A DNA stretch of 6,769 nt from Rhodospirillales bacterium (GTDB lineage: Bacteria; Pseudomonadota; Alphaproteobacteria; Rhodospirillales; Defluviicoccaceae): contig JAHCKI010000130.1 in NCBI GenBank assembly GCA_026125865.1, positions 1 through 6,769 of the forward strand. Reading direction: 5' to 3'. The notes below the pieces were generated by a model. It saw only the letters and a program-made list of their open reading frames with translations. It was not told the origin of the DNA and did not search any database. Shown in pieces: positions 5,706 to 6,769 of the stretch. Made by a program: the position numbers and the translations under genes. Positions within the stretch are counted from its first letter, which is position 1. Each line of letters starts with the position of its first letter.

Positions 5706-6769
5706 ATGGTCGATCTCGTGACATATGATCGTGACCCCACGAACTATCGTCACTGGTCCCTGGCCGTCGACGGACAGGTCGCAACGCTTGTGTTAAGCGT
5801 CGACGAAGACGGCGGGTTGCGTCAGGGATACAAGCTCAAGCTCAATTCCTACGACCTTGGCGTCGACATGGAACTGCACGATGCGTTGCAGCGTATCCGC
5901 TTCGAGCATCCGCAGGTTCGCGTTGTCATCATGACGAGCGGACTTGACCGCATGTTCTGCGCGGGCGCCAACATATACATGCTTGGCCAATCCTCCCATG
6001 AATGGAAGGTCAACTTCTGCAAGTTCACCAACGAGACGCGAAACTCCATGGAGGATTCGAGTCGATATTCGGGCATTCGGTTCATCGCCGCCTGCAACGG
6101 AACCACCGCCGGCGGCGGCTACGAGCTGGCGCTGGCTTGCGACGAGATCTTCCTGGTTGACGATCGGTCGAGCGCCGTGAGCCTGCCGGAGGTTCCCCTG
6201 CTCGGCGTGCTGCCGGGAACCGGGGGCCTGACCCGCATTACGGACAAGCGAAAGGTGCGCCGCGACTTGGCGGACGTATTCTGCACCAGCGAAGAGGGCG
6301 TACGCGGGCGGCGAGCCCTGGAATGGGGTCTCGTCGACCACATCGCCCAAAAGCAAGTCTTCGAAACTGCGGTGCGGACGCGGGCGGCCGAATTGGTCCG
6401 GGAAAGCGCCCGACCGACCGACGCGCAAGGGGTGGAGATGACGCCGTTCGAGCGCGACATCTTGGCGGATGGTTACCGCTATCGATGGGTCACCGTGTCC
6501 CTCGATCAGCGGCGGCGCACCGCGGCGATCACGGTCCGCGCCCCCGACGGCCCGGTCGCCGATACGCCGGAAAGCATCCTCGGCGAGGGCATGCAGTGGT
6601 GGCCGCTGGCCATGGCCCGCGATCTCGACGACGCCATTCTGATGCTGCGAACCAACCACGGCGACGCCGGCCTCTGGCTGCTGCGGACGGAAGGCGACGG
6701 GGACGCCGTTCTGTCCGCCGACCGCGCGCTGTCCGCCAATGCCAACCACTGGTTCGTTCGCGAGGTCAT
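5706..6769 (+). CDS. boxC: 2,3-epoxybenzoyl-CoA dihydrolase (BoxC), 3' end outside window
   Basis: Ring-cleaving enzyme of aerobic benzoate degradation: it hydrolyses 2,3-epoxybenzoyl-CoA, made by BoxAB, to 3,4-dehydroadipyl-CoA semialdehyde and formate. It belongs to the crotonase superfamily. The reading frame is open from the ATG at 5706 to the window end, 354 codons of an expected 550 or so. The first crotonase core shows the CoA/oxyanion segments FCAGANIYML (84-93) and NGTTAGGGYELALACDE (131-147) and SLPEVPLLGVLPGTGGLTR (159-177). Cys105, Glu140 and Glu162 stand at a constant offset of six from Cys111, Glu146 and Glu168, recalled as the proposed catalytic residues of Burkholderia BoxC. 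A second crotonase-like half starts near residue 255. An AGGAA ribosome binding site ends 5 bases before the ATG; the ATG at 5689 is out of frame. It is probably the first gene of the boxC-B-A transcript, under the operator-overlapped promoter. The antisense frame here is a shadow. Confidence 0.93.
   Translation, partial: MVDLVTYDRDPTNYRHWSLAVDGQVATLVLSVDEDGGLRQGYKLKLNSYDLGVDMELHDALQRIRFEHPQVRVVIMTSGLDRMFCAGANIYMLGQSSHEWKVNFCKFTNETRNSMEDSSRYSGIRFIAACNGTTAGGGYELALACDEIFLVDDRSSAVSLPEVPLLGVLPGTGGLTRITDKRKVRRDLADVFCTSEEGVRGRRALEWGLVDHIAQKQVFETAVRTRAAELVRESARPTDAQGVEMTPFERDILADGYRYRWVTVSLDQRRRTAAITVRAPDGPVADTPESILGEGMQWWPLAMARDLDDAILMLRTNHGDAGLWLLRTEGDGDAVLSADRALSANANHWFVREV

Noticed and set aside
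5793..6749. 318-codon open frame on the minus strand opposite boxC
   Set aside because: The plus strand encodes an unmistakable BoxC with catalytic residues; the antisense frame shows no family features.

Overview
The window is a GC-rich, densely coding piece of a proteobacterial chromosome, most likely alphaproteobacterial judging by its codon use and gene types; no species can be named from it. Its core is one side of an aerobic benzoate degradation locus of the box type. In this pathway benzoate is first activated to benzoyl-CoA, then epoxidised by BoxAB, and the ring is opened hydrolytically by BoxC. The genes visible are a benzoate-CoA ligase, a BoxR/BzdR-type regulator (XRE helix-turn-helix fused to a shikimate-kinase-like domain) and the first two thirds of boxC, which runs off the right edge. 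boxA, boxB and boxD are not in the window and would be expected beyond position 6769.

Layout from left to right. (1) A LysR-type regulator on the minus strand, with a stop about 60 residues short of the family's usual length and only 9 bases from the window edge. (2) A divergent class I SAM-dependent methyltransferase on the plus strand. This pair looks unrelated to benzoate and probably marks the border of the catabolic locus. (3) A leftward operon on the minus strand: flavodoxin (4497 to 4024), benzoate-CoA ligase (3958 to 2402) and an alpha/beta hydrolase (2396 to 1587). (4) A rightward boxR-type gene (4650 to 5537), divergent from the flavodoxin. (5) A 168-bp regulatory gap, then boxC (from 5706).

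The most informative non-coding signal is a 14-bp element, TGCA-N6-TGCA, found once in the boxR/flavodoxin intergenic region (4548-4561, one arm degenerate: GGCA) and once, in inverted orientation, in front of boxC (5619-5632). TGCA repeats are the known recognition element of the BzdR/BoxR family. Both copies lie directly on predicted -10 hexamers. The simplest model is that BoxR represses itself, the ligase operon and boxC until benzoyl-CoA, made by the ligase, binds its shikimate-kinase-like domain.

Two components are not part of the textbook box pathway: the small MioC-like flavodoxin that leads the ligase operon, and the alpha/beta hydrolase tightly coupled to the ligase. The flavodoxin suggests an extra electron carrier for the benzoyl-CoA epoxidase step. 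That is inference only.
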